The notes beneath the pieces were generated by a model. That model had not been told where the DNA came from and made no database searches. It saw only the letters and a program-made list of their open reading frames with translations. From the NCBI GenBank assembly GCA_964599915.1, contig CAZRHR010000003.1:1-64000 (forward strand): DNA of 64,000 bases, written 5' to 3'. Below are positions 1 to 8,469 of the stretch, in pieces (the first letter of the stretch is position 1; the number at the start of each line of letters is the position of its first letter). Source of the stretch: CAZRHR01 sp964599915. GTDB taxonomy: Bacteria > Bacteroidota > Bacteroidia > CAIKAF01. Both the position numbers and the translations under genes were made by a program.

Positions 1-2
1 TC

Positions 3-1142
3 TACAAGCGGATGGTGGTAAAGCAAAGTGAAGAAAACAAGATTTTCTTAAGCTATTTGCTCAACATCGATGCCAACGGTGCAGACATTCAGAAGTTCCG
101 CACCATCATGGAGGACGAAACGGCCTCTGAGGCAGAGAAAAAGAAAGCCCGTGAAGGTTTAGAAAAAATCAACGAAACCTTGCTTAAATTTAGAAGAGAA
201 CTGGCAGAAAAGCATCCTCAAACCTTTGCCTCTGCTTTGTTTAGGGCCATGGAAGAGCCCAATTTGGCCCAAGTGGATACGGCAGATAAAGAAAAAACCT
301 ACCGTTATTTCAAAGCCCATTATTTCGATGGGTTCGATACCCGCGACAACCGGATGCTTCGTACCCCTTTCTACGAGCAGAAACTCACTTTTTATTTTGA
401 AAAACTCGTCCCACAAATTGCGGATTCCCTCATTGCAGAAGCTGACCAGTTTATTGGAAAATTAGCCGGCGACAAGGAATTGTTCAAGTTCGTGGTGCAT
501 AAACTCACCTTCATGTTTGAACGCAGCCAGGTGATGTGTGTAGATCGGGCGTTTGTTCACATGGTGGAAACCTATTATCGCACCGGTCGGGCCGATTGGC
601 TTAACAAAGAGGACTTGGATAAAGTGTTGGAGCGTTCAGAAAAATTACGCCCTGTGTTATGCGGTGAAATCGTGAAGGACATCAACCTGCCCGATACCTC
701 CGGTAAAGTGTTTCATTCCCTTTACAAAACCCAAGGGAAATACAAAATCCTTTATTTCTGGGATGCCACCTGTGGACATTGTAAAAAAGCCACACCGGCT
801 TTGGGCGAGCTCTACCTTTCCTTCCTTAAACCAAACAACATTGCTGTATTTGCAGTGGAAGGAGAAATAGAAACCAAGGAATGGAAAAAGTTCCTTCAAG
901 AGCATAAACTGCCTTTTGTAACTGTTTCCGATTTTCCGGAAATGAGAGACAAGCCCGAGTTATATGTACCAAGATTTACAGACATTGGCTCTGTTAACTT
1001 CCGACACAATTACGACTTGCGAAGTTATCCTGTCATGTTTGTACTGGACCAAAACCATAAAATTGTGGGTAAAGGATTGTCCGTAGAGCAACTGGAAGAT
1101 TTCCTGAAAAAGTTGATGAGTCAGGACGAAAAGAAGAAATAA
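3..1142 (+). CDS. Thioredoxin-like (TlpA/redoxin) protein with DUF5106-like N-terminal region, 5' end cut by window
   Basis: The reading frame is open to the left edge, so the true start and probably a signal peptide lie outside the window; the first internal ATG is at 12. The last 150 or so residues form a thioredoxin fold: a hydrophobic strand leads into WDATCGHCKKATPAL, a CGHC redox pair of the TlpA/ResA kind, and a cis-Pro-like SYPVMFV segment follows about 90 residues later. The first two thirds are helical and charged, as in the DUF5106-plus-redoxin proteins common in Bacteroidota, which are generally exported thiol-disulfide proteins. Export and substrate are inferred, not seen. A strong terminator follows directly, so this is the last gene of its transcript. 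Confidence 0.8.
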   Translation, partial: YKRMVVKQSEENKIFLSYLLNIDANGADIQKFRTIMEDETASEAEKKKAREGLEKINETLLKFRRELAEKHPQTFASALFRAMEEPNLAQVDTADKEKTYRYFKAHYFDGFDTRDNRMLRTPFYEQKLTFYFEKLVPQIADSLIAEADQFIGKLAGDKELFKFVVHKLTFMFERSQVMCVDRAFVHMVETYYRTGRADWLNKEDLDKVLERSEKLRPVLCGEIVKDINLPDTSGKVFHSLYKTQGKYKILYFWDATCGHCKKATPALGELYLSFLKPNNIAVFAVEGEIETKEWKKFLQEHKLPFVTVSDFPEMRDKPELYVPRFTDIGSVNFRHNYDLRSYPVMFVLDQNHKIVGKGLSVEQLEDFLKKLMSQDEKKK

Positions 1143-1163
1143 GCCTTCCTGTTTTAGGCAAAG

Positions 1164-1199
1164 AAGGTGGTATGGCGTGGGTCATATCACCTTTTTTTG
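1164..1199 (+). terminator. Rho-independent terminator
   Basis: Ten-base stem AAGGTGGTAT / ATATCACCTT with one G-T pair, ten-base loop, and a run of seven T from 1192. It sits 22 bases after the stop of the thioredoxin-like gene. Confidence 0.85.
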
Positions 1200-1504
1200 T
1201 TTTTAAGCATTCGGCTATTCCCATTTTGGGTCAAGGTGTCGACCCAACTGAGGTTGAACCATGCACGAACGCCCGTCAGGAAAAGGGTGGGGGAGTTTTA
1301 GGGAAAACCGGGTTGTACTTTGGGGATTCTGCTGCTATGCACTTAAAGTCGGCGCGAAATGTGCCAGTCTCTCCATCACCTTAAGACGTTTGATTTTTCA
1401 AGGAAAACTTGGATTTGTCCACGGAAAATAAAAAATATTAATGGAGATATTTTACTCATTTTGTGTTTCGATATTAAATGAATATATTTCACAAAATTCT
1501 GATA
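1200..1504. other. Intergenic, no gene recognised
   Basis: About 300 bases between the terminator and the next gene. Short open frames occur on both strands but none has a recognisable product. The last 80 bases are AT-rich, as expected for the promoter and leader of the downstream secreted-protein gene, but I find no good TTTG/TAnnTTTG pair. Confidence 0.5.
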
Positions 1505-2821
1505 ATGAATAAAGTATTTATTGTCCTAGCGGTGTTGTTTGGTTTTTCAAGCCTTTCAGGTCAAAACCAAGCCCTCTTTGCCCCTGATAGTGCAAAAAAT
1601 TACCCACGACCGGGCGCAACAGGATCATATACCATCACCAATCCTTTGAACCACAATGGCACCCAGTTTGGAAATCCACCGATGACCATGAATTGCACCT
1701 TTAATTGCGTGGCCAATGATTTGTTTTTGTATGATTTAGGAATCAGTTTGCCCCCTACAGCCGTGATTACCGGAGCGGAAGTGATTCATAGCCGCGGTGC
1801 CTGCAACAGTGGTTCCTACATGATTGATTCCATTTTCCTGGGATTCCTGGGAGCTCCTTTGGGACAAGCCAAAAGAGATTCCGCCAGCTTAACCATGACC
1901 GATACGCTAGGAAGTCCAAATGATGGTTGGGGCGCCGGATTGACTCCTGCGATGGTGAATGATCCACAGTTTGGTATTTTAATTCGAAGCACGGGTACGG
2001 GCGTTTGTACCTACGCGCCATGGAATGTCCAATTGATTTTACATTACGATTGCGCCCCCGGACAAGCCCTTGGCCTGATTCCGGATAGCGTTCAAAATAT
2101 CCCACGGCCCGGTGCAAATGGAAGCTATTCTTTGACCAACCCGCTCACCCACAATGGAAATCAATTTGACAATCCACCCACCACGGTCATGTGTGCCGTC
2201 AACTGTGTGGCGGATCATTTGTATTTCAAAGACTTTGGGTTTTCCATTCCCAGTGGTGCCCAAATCACCGGTGTGGTCATTCAAAAAACCAGCGGCGCGT
2301 GCAACCAAGGTTCTTTTATGACGGATACGTTGCAACTGGCTTACCAAGGAAATGTGCTTGGACAAGTAAAAAGAGATAGTTCAGGCCTTTTTTACACTTC
2401 CATTTTTGGCGCTACCAACGATACCTGGGGCGCAGCGCTCACGCCCGCCATGGTCAACGACCCTAGCTTTGGGGTTTTTGTGACCAGTACCTCACAAGGC
2501 GTTTGCACCTATCTACAAACCGATTTGCGCATGGATGTCCATTATTGTTTGACCCCCATGAGCATCACGGAACCTGAAGAAATCCTGGATTTCCAAGTGT
2601 TTCCTAATCCCGCTTCGGACCACGTGACGCTTACGCATTATGGCCAGCAGTTTTCAACCTACACCCTTCATGATATGCATGGAAGATTGGTTCATCAAGG
2701 AAATTTGGCACCCGAAAAAACAACTTTTTCCGTCCGTCATTTTCCCGTTGGCTTTTATGTCCTTACCATGGAAGGCTCTTCAATACAGGTGGCCAAGGTG
2801 TGGATACAAGGCAGTCATTAG
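1505..2821 (+). CDS. Secreted protein with two tandem ~166-residue domains and T9SS type A sorting domain
   Basis: 438 residues. I chose the ATG at 1505, which gives a compact signal peptide (MNKVFIVLAVLFGFSSLSG); an in-frame ATG at 1478 would add nine residues. The mature part is two copies of one domain, each with the order PRPGA.GSY, NPL.HNG.QF, C..NCVA, GACN.GS, L(G)Q.KRDS, TPAMVNDP.FG, GVCTY. Two Cys pairs per copy suggest disulfides. The C-terminus (FQVFPNPASDHVTL to KVWIQGSH) is a typical type A T9SS sorting domain (strand, VFPNPA, GRLV, G.Y.L), so the protein should cross the outer membrane by T9SS and be attached or released there. Function of the repeated domain is unknown. Confidence 0.8.
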   Translation: MNKVFIVLAVLFGFSSLSGQNQALFAPDSAKNYPRPGATGSYTITNPLNHNGTQFGNPPMTMNCTFNCVANDLFLYDLGISLPPTAVITGAEVIHSRGACNSGSYMIDSIFLGFLGAPLGQAKRDSASLTMTDTLGSPNDGWGAGLTPAMVNDPQFGILIRSTGTGVCTYAPWNVQLILHYDCAPGQALGLIPDSVQNIPRPGANGSYSLTNPLTHNGNQFDNPPTTVMCAVNCVADHLYFKDFGFSIPSGAQITGVVIQKTSGACNQGSFMTDTLQLAYQGNVLGQVKRDSSGLFYTSIFGATNDTWGAALTPAMVNDPSFGVFVTSTSQGVCTYLQTDLRMDVHYCLTPMSITEPEEILDFQVFPNPASDHVTLTHYGQQFSTYTLHDMHGRLVHQGNLAPEKTTFSVRHFPVGFYVLTMEGSSIQVAKVWIQGSH

Positions 2822-2921
2822 GAGCGTGCCTCAATAATTTATCTTAAAATTAAAGCAAATTAACCATCGTTTTTTTCTTTGTGTAAACGTTACAACGGAT
2901 AAATAACCAATTTTGAATGCC

Positions 2922-3797
2922 ATGATTGGATTCAATAAAGTTGTTTATTCAGATACAGAGGGGAATGCCATTCGTCTTTCGAAGGTCCAAAAAATGGAAG
3001 GCGAAATTGCTTTCCGGGGTGTGGCCATCAAAGCCGTGTTTTCGGGACTTGAGACCTACCATTTTTCGGGAAAAAATTTTCAGGTCTGCTCAGAAAGTTA
3101 CCTTATTGGCAATACCTATCATCGGGCGGACATTTCGATTCAGGGCCCAGATGTTACTTCCGGTATTTGTATCGATTGTTCACCGGCACTCCTCATGGAA
3201 GTGGGAAAAGGGTTGGGGTTGTCCGAGGAAAGTATTGAACAACGTTTACTTTCTTATGATTTTGTGGTCAACACGCAGCCCATGGCTCATGCGCATCTTG
3301 GGGCATTGTTGCGCGGGCTGCCCCTTCATTTTCGTCAGATTTCCCCTGAATCTCGCCCGGCAGAAGACCTGATGGCAGACATTGCCCAAGCCGTTATTTT
3401 GGACCAAACCTGGGTGCAAAAATCTGCCGAATCACTTCGTCTGAAGCGGCGGGCCACTTTAGATGCTGTTTTCCCACAATTGCTTCAGGCCAGGTCGTAT
3501 TTAATGGACCATATAGAAAATCCACAACACATAGACTTGAAAAAATTGGCCCAACAAGCCGGACTTTCTCCTTTTCATTTTCTCCGATTGTTTAAACAAG
3601 CTTTTGGGGTACCACCCATGCAGTTTTTTCTGGAGCAAAGGTTAGAAGCGGCTTATGCCTCATTAAAGTCGGGTAAAAAAGCCATCGATGTGGGCCATAC
3701 CTATGGGTTCACAGATGGCGCCTCTTTCCATAAAGCGTTTAAAAAGAAATTTGGTTTTACCCCAGGAAAAGCCGCGAAGCAAAAAAGCAATTTTTGA
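2922..3797 (+). CDS. AraC family transcriptional regulator
   Basis: 291 residues. The frame also contains a TTG at 2913, but the first ATG at 2922 is the natural start. Residues from about 195 to the end form the paired helix-turn-helix of the AraC/XylS family: LKKLAQQAGLSPFHFLRLFK is the first recognition unit, AIDVGHTYGFTDGASFHKAF the second, and FKKKFGFTPGKAA is the usual family end. The N-terminal 190 residues are an unclassified ligand or dimer region. It is expected to be a cytoplasmic DNA-binding regulator. The adjacent gene downstream begins only 44 bases after the stop, so a link with the Ycf48-like protein is possible, but the target and inducer are unknown. Confidence 0.85.
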   Translation: MIGFNKVVYSDTEGNAIRLSKVQKMEGEIAFRGVAIKAVFSGLETYHFSGKNFQVCSESYLIGNTYHRADISIQGPDVTSGICIDCSPALLMEVGKGLGLSEESIEQRLLSYDFVVNTQPMAHAHLGALLRGLPLHFRQISPESRPAEDLMADIAQAVILDQTWVQKSAESLRLKRRATLDAVFPQLLQARSYLMDHIENPQHIDLKKLAQQAGLSPFHFLRLFKQAFGVPPMQFFLEQRLEAAYASLKSGKKAIDVGHTYGFTDGASFHKAFKKKFGFTPGKAAKQKSNF

Positions 3798-3841
3798 CAA
3801 GATTCTTTTGGGCGGTCTTAGGTTCTTTGCATAACCAAGTT

Positions 3842-4966
3842 ATGGACATGCAACCGACACTTACCACTTACCTGTTCAAGGTTTCTCGCCGTACCCACCT
3901 GCTTCGTTTGGTCCTTCGCCAAACTTTGGTTTATGGTTGGCTTTTATTTGTTGTGATGGCCTCAGGCATGCAAGCCCAACAATGGCAGCTTTTGTCCACC
4001 GAAGCGTATCCGGGCAAACAAGATGACATTTGGTTTGTAGATGAGCAATTTGGCTGGTACGTCAATGGAGACGGAAAATTATTTGCCACAGAAGATGGAG
4101 GGCAAACCTGGACCTTACGCTACCGCCAGAAAGGCACTTTTTTCCGTTGCTTAGCATTTATCGACAGGAATCACGGATTTATTGGGAATGTGGGCACAGA
4201 TTATTTCCCCGGCGTCAAAGACACCATTCCGCTCTACGAAACCAAGGATGGAGGGTATACTTGGGCACCTGTTAATTATAAAGGACCTTATGTAAAAGGA
4301 CTTTGTGCCATCACCCTTGTGCGTGAGCCCTATATTCAACATGGCGTTTTGGGAGAAAAAGTCTATCTCTATGGCGTTGGAAGGGTTGGTGGTCCCGGAA
4401 ATCTGATGGTTTCTTTAGATGGGGGAGCATCCTGGGAATCTCGCCCGGTTCCCGAAGCAGGAATGATGTTCGATATTCACATGTTCAATGCAAAAGAGGG
4501 CGTAGTTTGTAGTTCTAATCACGCTGATGTAACCCAGGCCAAGGGGCAAATGTTGGCTACCAAAGACGGCGGGCAAACATGGGAAGTAACCTATTTGTCT
4601 GAACGAAACATGGAAACCGTTTGGAAAGTGCATTTTCCAACGCCACACATTGGGTACGGTGCCGTACAGTCGTATGACCCTGCCAATACCAAACAACGCT
4701 TCATCAAAACCACGGACGGTGGAAAAACATGGAAGGAGTTTGTATTTCTCGAAGAGGCAGCCGCGCGTCCTTTTGGGATAGGATTTCTCAATGAAAAGCG
4801 CGGATTTATTGGGACGGCCACCGGTGGACACGAAACCAAGGATGGTGGAAAAACCTGGAAACCGGTGATGATAGGCCGGGCGGCCAATAAAATTCGCTTC
4901 TATAAAGATAAAAAAGGAAAAGATTATGGCTTTTCCATTGGTGTTCAAGTGTATTCATGGAAATAA
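3842..4966 (+). CDS. Exported Ycf48/BNR-like beta-propeller protein
   Basis: 374 residues from the ATG at 3842; the frame extends to a TTG at 3794 that overlaps the previous gene and is less likely. A long basic n-region (LFKVSRRTHLLRLVLRQ) precedes a hydrophobic stretch ending at MQAQQW, so it should be exported. The body holds at least five repeats with the signature T.DGG.TW (ATEDGGQTWT, ETKDGGYTWA, LDGGASWE, ATKDGGQTWE, KTTDGGKTWK, ETKDGGKTWK), typical of Ycf48/BNR Asp-box propellers. Such proteins in Bacteroidota are usually surface or periplasmic and of unknown role; Ycf48 itself assembles photosystem II, which is not implied here. No sorting domain is visible. Confidence 0.8.
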   Translation: MDMQPTLTTYLFKVSRRTHLLRLVLRQTLVYGWLLFVVMASGMQAQQWQLLSTEAYPGKQDDIWFVDEQFGWYVNGDGKLFATEDGGQTWTLRYRQKGTFFRCLAFIDRNHGFIGNVGTDYFPGVKDTIPLYETKDGGYTWAPVNYKGPYVKGLCAITLVREPYIQHGVLGEKVYLYGVGRVGGPGNLMVSLDGGASWESRPVPEAGMMFDIHMFNAKEGVVCSSNHADVTQAKGQMLATKDGGQTWEVTYLSERNMETVWKVHFPTPHIGYGAVQSYDPANTKQRFIKTTDGGKTWKEFVFLEEAAARPFGIGFLNEKRGFIGTATGGHETKDGGKTWKPVMIGRAANKIRFYKDKKGKDYGFSIGVQVYSWK

Positions 4967-4974
4967 CCTATACG

Positions 4975-5223
4975 ATGACTAACAATTTCAACCGTATTTT
5001 ATACATAGGCTTTGTTCTATTGGGTGCGTATTTTGCCATTTTCCAGCAGGATTTTGGCCAAGCGGCTATTCAAGCCGGAATTGCGCTGGCTTTCGACCCT
5101 TTTAATCCTGAACAAAAATGGAATGATCGGCCCATCTGGCAAAGGGCGTGGCTCATCATTCATCTGGGATGCACAGCCGCTTTGTTTGGTCTCCAAATTG
5201 GCCTGCAAGACCGCATTGGATAA
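4975..5223 (+). CDS. Small hypothetical membrane protein
   Basis: 82 residues from ATG 4975, eight bases after the preceding stop; an in-frame ATG at 4957 would overlap that gene. Two hydrophobic segments are visible, ILYIGFVLLGAYFAIF near the N-terminus and AWLIIHLGCTAALFGLQIGL near the C-terminus, separated by a Pro/Trp-rich stretch (FDPFNPEQKWNDRPIWQRA). It is likely a two-helix inner membrane protein co-transcribed with the propeller gene. I do not recognise a family or function. Confidence 0.6.
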   Translation: MTNNFNRILYIGFVLLGAYFAIFQQDFGQAAIQAGIALAFDPFNPEQKWNDRPIWQRAWLIIHLGCTAALFGLQIGLQDRIG

Positions 5224-5268
5224 CCAAATTGTCTTTTAAATAACTCTTGGGAGAAGGGTAGGGGTAGC

Positions 5269-5907
5269 CTAGTCGAGCAGGGATTGTAAACTTTGTAGTT
5301 TTTGCTCCAGCGCTTCTACCCGCGCTTCCAGTTGGATAATTCTTTGTTCCAATGCCGCCTGAGCCGTGGGGTTGGTTTCGCCCGGTCCATCCGGTTCCTG
5401 CCAAACACCTTCCTCACGGTCAAAGAAGGTATGCATATAACGGGCTTCCTTTTGTCCCGGCTTTTTCGCCAACACACGCACCATGGGGCTTTCATGACTT
5501 CTCAATCCCTCAAGGGTGGAAAGCACTTCCTGCACATCCGCGAAATCGTAAATTCTGCCACTCATGCTATTGATTTCTCCGGGCGTAAGTGGACCACGCA
5601 AAAGCAATAAACATAAGGCCGCATGCGCAGGGGTGTCAATGCCCAAGGCATACGCTGTGGTATGTCTGTATTTTATGGAACGACTTCCGCCTCCCACCAC
5701 ATGGGCCACCAAACCTAATTTTTTCAAACGGTCCAAACCTTCTTGCACCTCCGTTTCCTCCAATTGCATGATGGGATGTCGAGAGGTTTTTTGATTGCAC
5801 GCTGTGGTTGCCGCATTTAAAGTCAGGGGATAATATTCAGGGGTCGTTTTCTCTTTTTCCATGAGCACGCCCAAGACCCGGGCTTCTATGTCATCTAGTT
5901 TTAGCAT
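5269..5907 (-). CDS. YceH family (DUF480) protein
   Basis: 212 residues. The start is the ATG at 5907; a TTG two codons upstream is also in frame. The N-terminal DUF480 region is clear: LDDIEARVLGVLMEKEKTTPEYYPLTLNA, then ACNQKTSRHPIM, two winged-helix-like halves (the second around LLLRGPLTPGEINSMSGRI), and a C-terminal coiled coil (ALEQRIIQLEARVEALEQKLQ heptads, residues about 180-212). YceH proteins are about 215 residues long and widespread in proteobacteria and Bacteroidota; the fold suggests DNA binding, but no function is established. It converges with the small membrane gene upstream. Confidence 0.88.
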   Translation of the reverse strand: MLKLDDIEARVLGVLMEKEKTTPEYYPLTLNAATTACNQKTSRHPIMQLEETEVQEGLDRLKKLGLVAHVVGGGSRSIKYRHTTAYALGIDTPAHAALCLLLLRGPLTPGEINSMSGRIYDFADVQEVLSTLEGLRSHESPMVRVLAKKPGQKEARYMHTFFDREEGVWQEPDGPGETNPTAQAALEQRIIQLEARVEALEQKLQSLQSLLD

Positions 5908-6288
5908 GTCCAAAAATACAATTAATCATTTTCAGAAAAATCAGGTTGGGCTTTAAATACCATAAGGGCGCACGTCTTTAAGCCTTTTCATCACATGAGA
6001 TGCATCCTTTTCTTGATGCAAACTTGCGAAACGTACTCAGGTTCTTTGTGTTGCACTTGGGTATTTGGGCTTTTAATCCTTCTCCAAGAACCTAGCGTCA
6101 ATCCCTTCGGCCGTCAGGTTAATGTTTTACGGCGGTGAGCGTAAATCAAAACTTTAAACCATTCATCAACGCCAGACTTTTTCTTAATACGTCAAGCTTG
6201 ATCTACATTACATATTGATTTTATGTACTTTATGTTTTATTGATTATCCCTCAGCCCATTTCAATGTAACATGAATGGGTCAAATGGA
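5908..6288. other. Intergenic region upstream of B12 promoter
   Basis: About 380 bases with no open frame that looks coding. It holds the divergent start region of the DUF480 gene and then AT-rich DNA leading to the promoter at 6289. A stretch at 6095-6140 could fold weakly, but I see no known RNA family in it. Confidence 0.5.
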
Positions 6289-6319
6289 TTTGCTTCTACC
6301 CATCTTTTTTGTATGTTTG
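6289..6319 (+). promoter_or_regulatory. Bacteroidota-type promoter of the B12 uptake operon
   Basis: TTTG at 6289-6292, exactly 19 bases, then TATGTTTG at 6312-6319. This is a full match to the Bacteroidota housekeeping consensus (-33 TTTG, -7 TAnnTTTG). The expected transcription start near 6324 coincides with the first base pair of the riboswitch. Confidence 0.8.
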
Positions 6320-6323
6320 CCGC

Positions 6324-6486
6324 ATCTGGTGTTGGCGCGGAATCTCTCCGGCGTCAATGAAAAGGGAAGGGTGTGAGATTCACCCACTGTCCCCGCAACT
6401 GTAAGTTCCGAAAAGGACCAGCCTTATCTGCCACTGTGCAAACGGGAAGGCGCTGCGTCTGGAACAAGTCAGGAGACCTGCCAGAT
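6324..6486 (+). ncRNA. Cobalamin (AdoCbl) riboswitch
   Basis: The conserved cobalamin aptamer core is readable in order: AAAAGGGAA, GGTGTGAGATTC, CCCACTGTCCCCGCAACTGT, GCCACTG, CGGGAAGGC, then AAGTCAGGAGACCTGCC. The closing helix P1 is ATCTGG (6324-6329) with CCAGAT (6481-6486). Downstream, TGACT (6501-6505) can pair with AGTCA (6516-6520) just before the start codon at 6537, and there is no T-run, so control is more likely at translation than by termination. It precedes a TonB receptor, the usual target: uptake is switched off when B12 is plentiful. Confidence 0.95.
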
Positions 6487-6536
6487 AAAATTGGGGAGCT
6501 TGACTTCGGGGATTGAGTCATGGCCTTGTATTGGTT

Positions 6537-8450
6537 ATGAAAGCATTATGCTGGATGTTTGGCCTATACGGATGTGTAGGTTCATGGTTATGGTCACAGT
6601 CGGTACCGGTACTTTTACCTGAAAAAAGTATCACCGGCTCTCGTTTCCATTCGCCCATTGGAGTAAAAGACACTTCCCTTTGGGGACATGCCTTTACGCA
6701 CGCTTGGGGACAAGGTCTTGGGGCAGAACTGGCCAGAGAAACAGGAGCTTATTTGCGCCTTCAAGCGCCCGGACTTTTAGGTAGTTTTTCTTTTCGTGGC
6801 GCAGGTCCGGAACGCACCTTGGTGGTATGGAATGGCATTCCGGTGAATGGTTGGACCACCGGACAAGCCGATGTGAACCTTTTTGCCCTCACGCCCATGA
6901 GCCGTATTCAATTTGCCGGCGGGGCCGCCACCACCGAATGGGGTTCCGGTGCCGTTGGGGCTGTGATTAATATTGACCCATTTTCTCGTTTTGGTGAAGA
7001 AACCACCTGGGGAATCCAAACCCAATGGGGAAGTTTTGGACAAAAAAACACCACTGCCTACGCCTATTTCGGAAAAAAAAGCTGGCGCTTTCACTTCAGC
7101 GGACATCTGGGTCATGCCCAGAATAATTTCGCTTTCCGAAACCTGGCTTTACCCCAACAACCCACCCAAGAAACCCAACACGCCTCGGTTTTGCAGGGTG
7201 GTGCCCAATGGCGCTTGGCCAAAGATGTTGCCCGCGGAACGTTTACCTACACCGGCGCTTACCATTATGCCAAACGGGAAATTCCTGCCGTTATGGGTGC
7301 CGCATGGAACCAGGCCGTGCAAATGGATGCCTCTCTGCGTCAGGTCCTGCAAGGACATTATCGGGTGTCCCGACAACTCAAAATTCATGGATTACTGGGT
7401 TACACCATGGATCGGTTGGATTATACAGACGCATCGGTTGTTAGCCCAAGTACCGTCCACACCGCTCATGCCCAAGGGTCTGTAGATTGGAAACCCAATG
7501 CCAAATGGACCTGGCGCACAGGATTGGAACTCCAAAGCATGTTGGCCCAATTGGCCAATTATAACCAAGGAAACGCTAACGAAACCCGGTTCGCTTTGCA
7601 CAGCAGTTTGAGGTACAAAGGCTGGATAGAAGGCGAAGTGCAAGTAAGACAGCCTTGGGTGACAGGATTTACGACCCGGCCCGTCGCCAGCCTTGGACTG
7701 CAAAAGAAATTTTTTGTCGCTCCTGACCATCGGTTAAGTGTACACGGGCAAGCGGCCACCCATTTTAGAATCCCTACCTTGAATGATAGGTTTTGGACAC
7801 CCGGTGGAAACCCTGCATTGCGCCCCGAAACAGGCTGGCAAACAGAATTGGGCATGACCTGGGAATTTGGTCCGGGTGCATGGAAACAAACCTTCCAAGC
7901 GCAAGGGTATTACAGCCGAATCGATGATTTTATTCGGTGGATTCCCACCAATTCAGGTTATTGGTCCCCGGAAAACATCACCCAAGTGGGGTTGTATGGC
8001 TTGGAATTGCATACCAACACCCAGTGGAAATGGCGGAAAATGTCCTTCAACATCCACGCCCGTGGCCAATGGAACAGAACCGAAGACCGGGCCCAAAATG
8101 ACCGGGCGCTTCCTTACACGCCAGAATTTACAGCCTTTACAGGTTTTCACATGAAATGGAAAACTTTGGAATGGTCGGTGCAATGCGAAGCTTACAGCCT
8201 TCGGTACACCCAAGCCGATTTACAACATCAATTGCCGGCCTTCGCCCTTGTCCATACCATGATAAAAGGCGAATGGAAGAAAAAAAGATGGGCCTGGTCT
8301 CCTTTTATTCGGGTAGAAAACCTCACCCAAACCCAATACCAATGGTTGCGAAATCGCCCCATGCCGGGGCAAACTTTCCTCATGGGCTTGCAGCTGTCCT
8401 GGTTGCATGCGCGCCCCAGAGAAGTGGAAATCATTGGCCAAACCAAGTAA
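6537..8450 (+). CDS. btuB: TonB-dependent outer membrane receptor, probable cobalamin transporter (BtuB-like)
   Basis: 637 residues from ATG 6537; a TTG at 6513 is in frame but lies in the riboswitch expression platform. A signal peptide (MKALCWMFGLYGCVGSWLWSQ) is followed by a TonB plug: residues about 85-150 include SFRGAGPERTLVVWNGIPVN and the plug motif GGAATTEWGSGAVGAVINI. The rest alternates aromatic-rich strands typical of a 22-strand barrel (FRIPTLNDRFW, NPALRPETGWQTELG). The family imports cobalamin, siderophores or sugars; the riboswitch directly upstream and the BtuG-like gene downstream point to cobalamin. I see no N-terminal carboxypeptidase-like domain. Expression should fall when B12 is abundant. 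Confidence 0.88.
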   Translation: MKALCWMFGLYGCVGSWLWSQSVPVLLPEKSITGSRFHSPIGVKDTSLWGHAFTHAWGQGLGAELARETGAYLRLQAPGLLGSFSFRGAGPERTLVVWNGIPVNGWTTGQADVNLFALTPMSRIQFAGGAATTEWGSGAVGAVINIDPFSRFGEETTWGIQTQWGSFGQKNTTAYAYFGKKSWRFHFSGHLGHAQNNFAFRNLALPQQPTQETQHASVLQGGAQWRLAKDVARGTFTYTGAYHYAKREIPAVMGAAWNQAVQMDASLRQVLQGHYRVSRQLKIHGLLGYTMDRLDYTDASVVSPSTVHTAHAQGSVDWKPNAKWTWRTGLELQSMLAQLANYNQGNANETRFALHSSLRYKGWIEGEVQVRQPWVTGFTTRPVASLGLQKKFFVAPDHRLSVHGQAATHFRIPTLNDRFWTPGGNPALRPETGWQTELGMTWEFGPGAWKQTFQAQGYYSRIDDFIRWIPTNSGYWSPENITQVGLYGLELHTNTQWKWRKMSFNIHARGQWNRTEDRAQNDRALPYTPEFTAFTGFHMKWKTLEWSVQCEAYSLRYTQADLQHQLPAFALVHTMIKGEWKKKRWAWSPFIRVENLTQTQYQWLRNRPMPGQTFLMGLQLSWLHARPREVEIIGQTK

Positions 8451-8469
8451 TTTTTTTATTCAAATAGAT

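Noticed and set aside
4415..4948. Minus-strand frame of 177 codons
   Set aside because: Antisense to the Ycf48-like gene, whose repeats and signal peptide are convincing; the antisense product shows no pattern.
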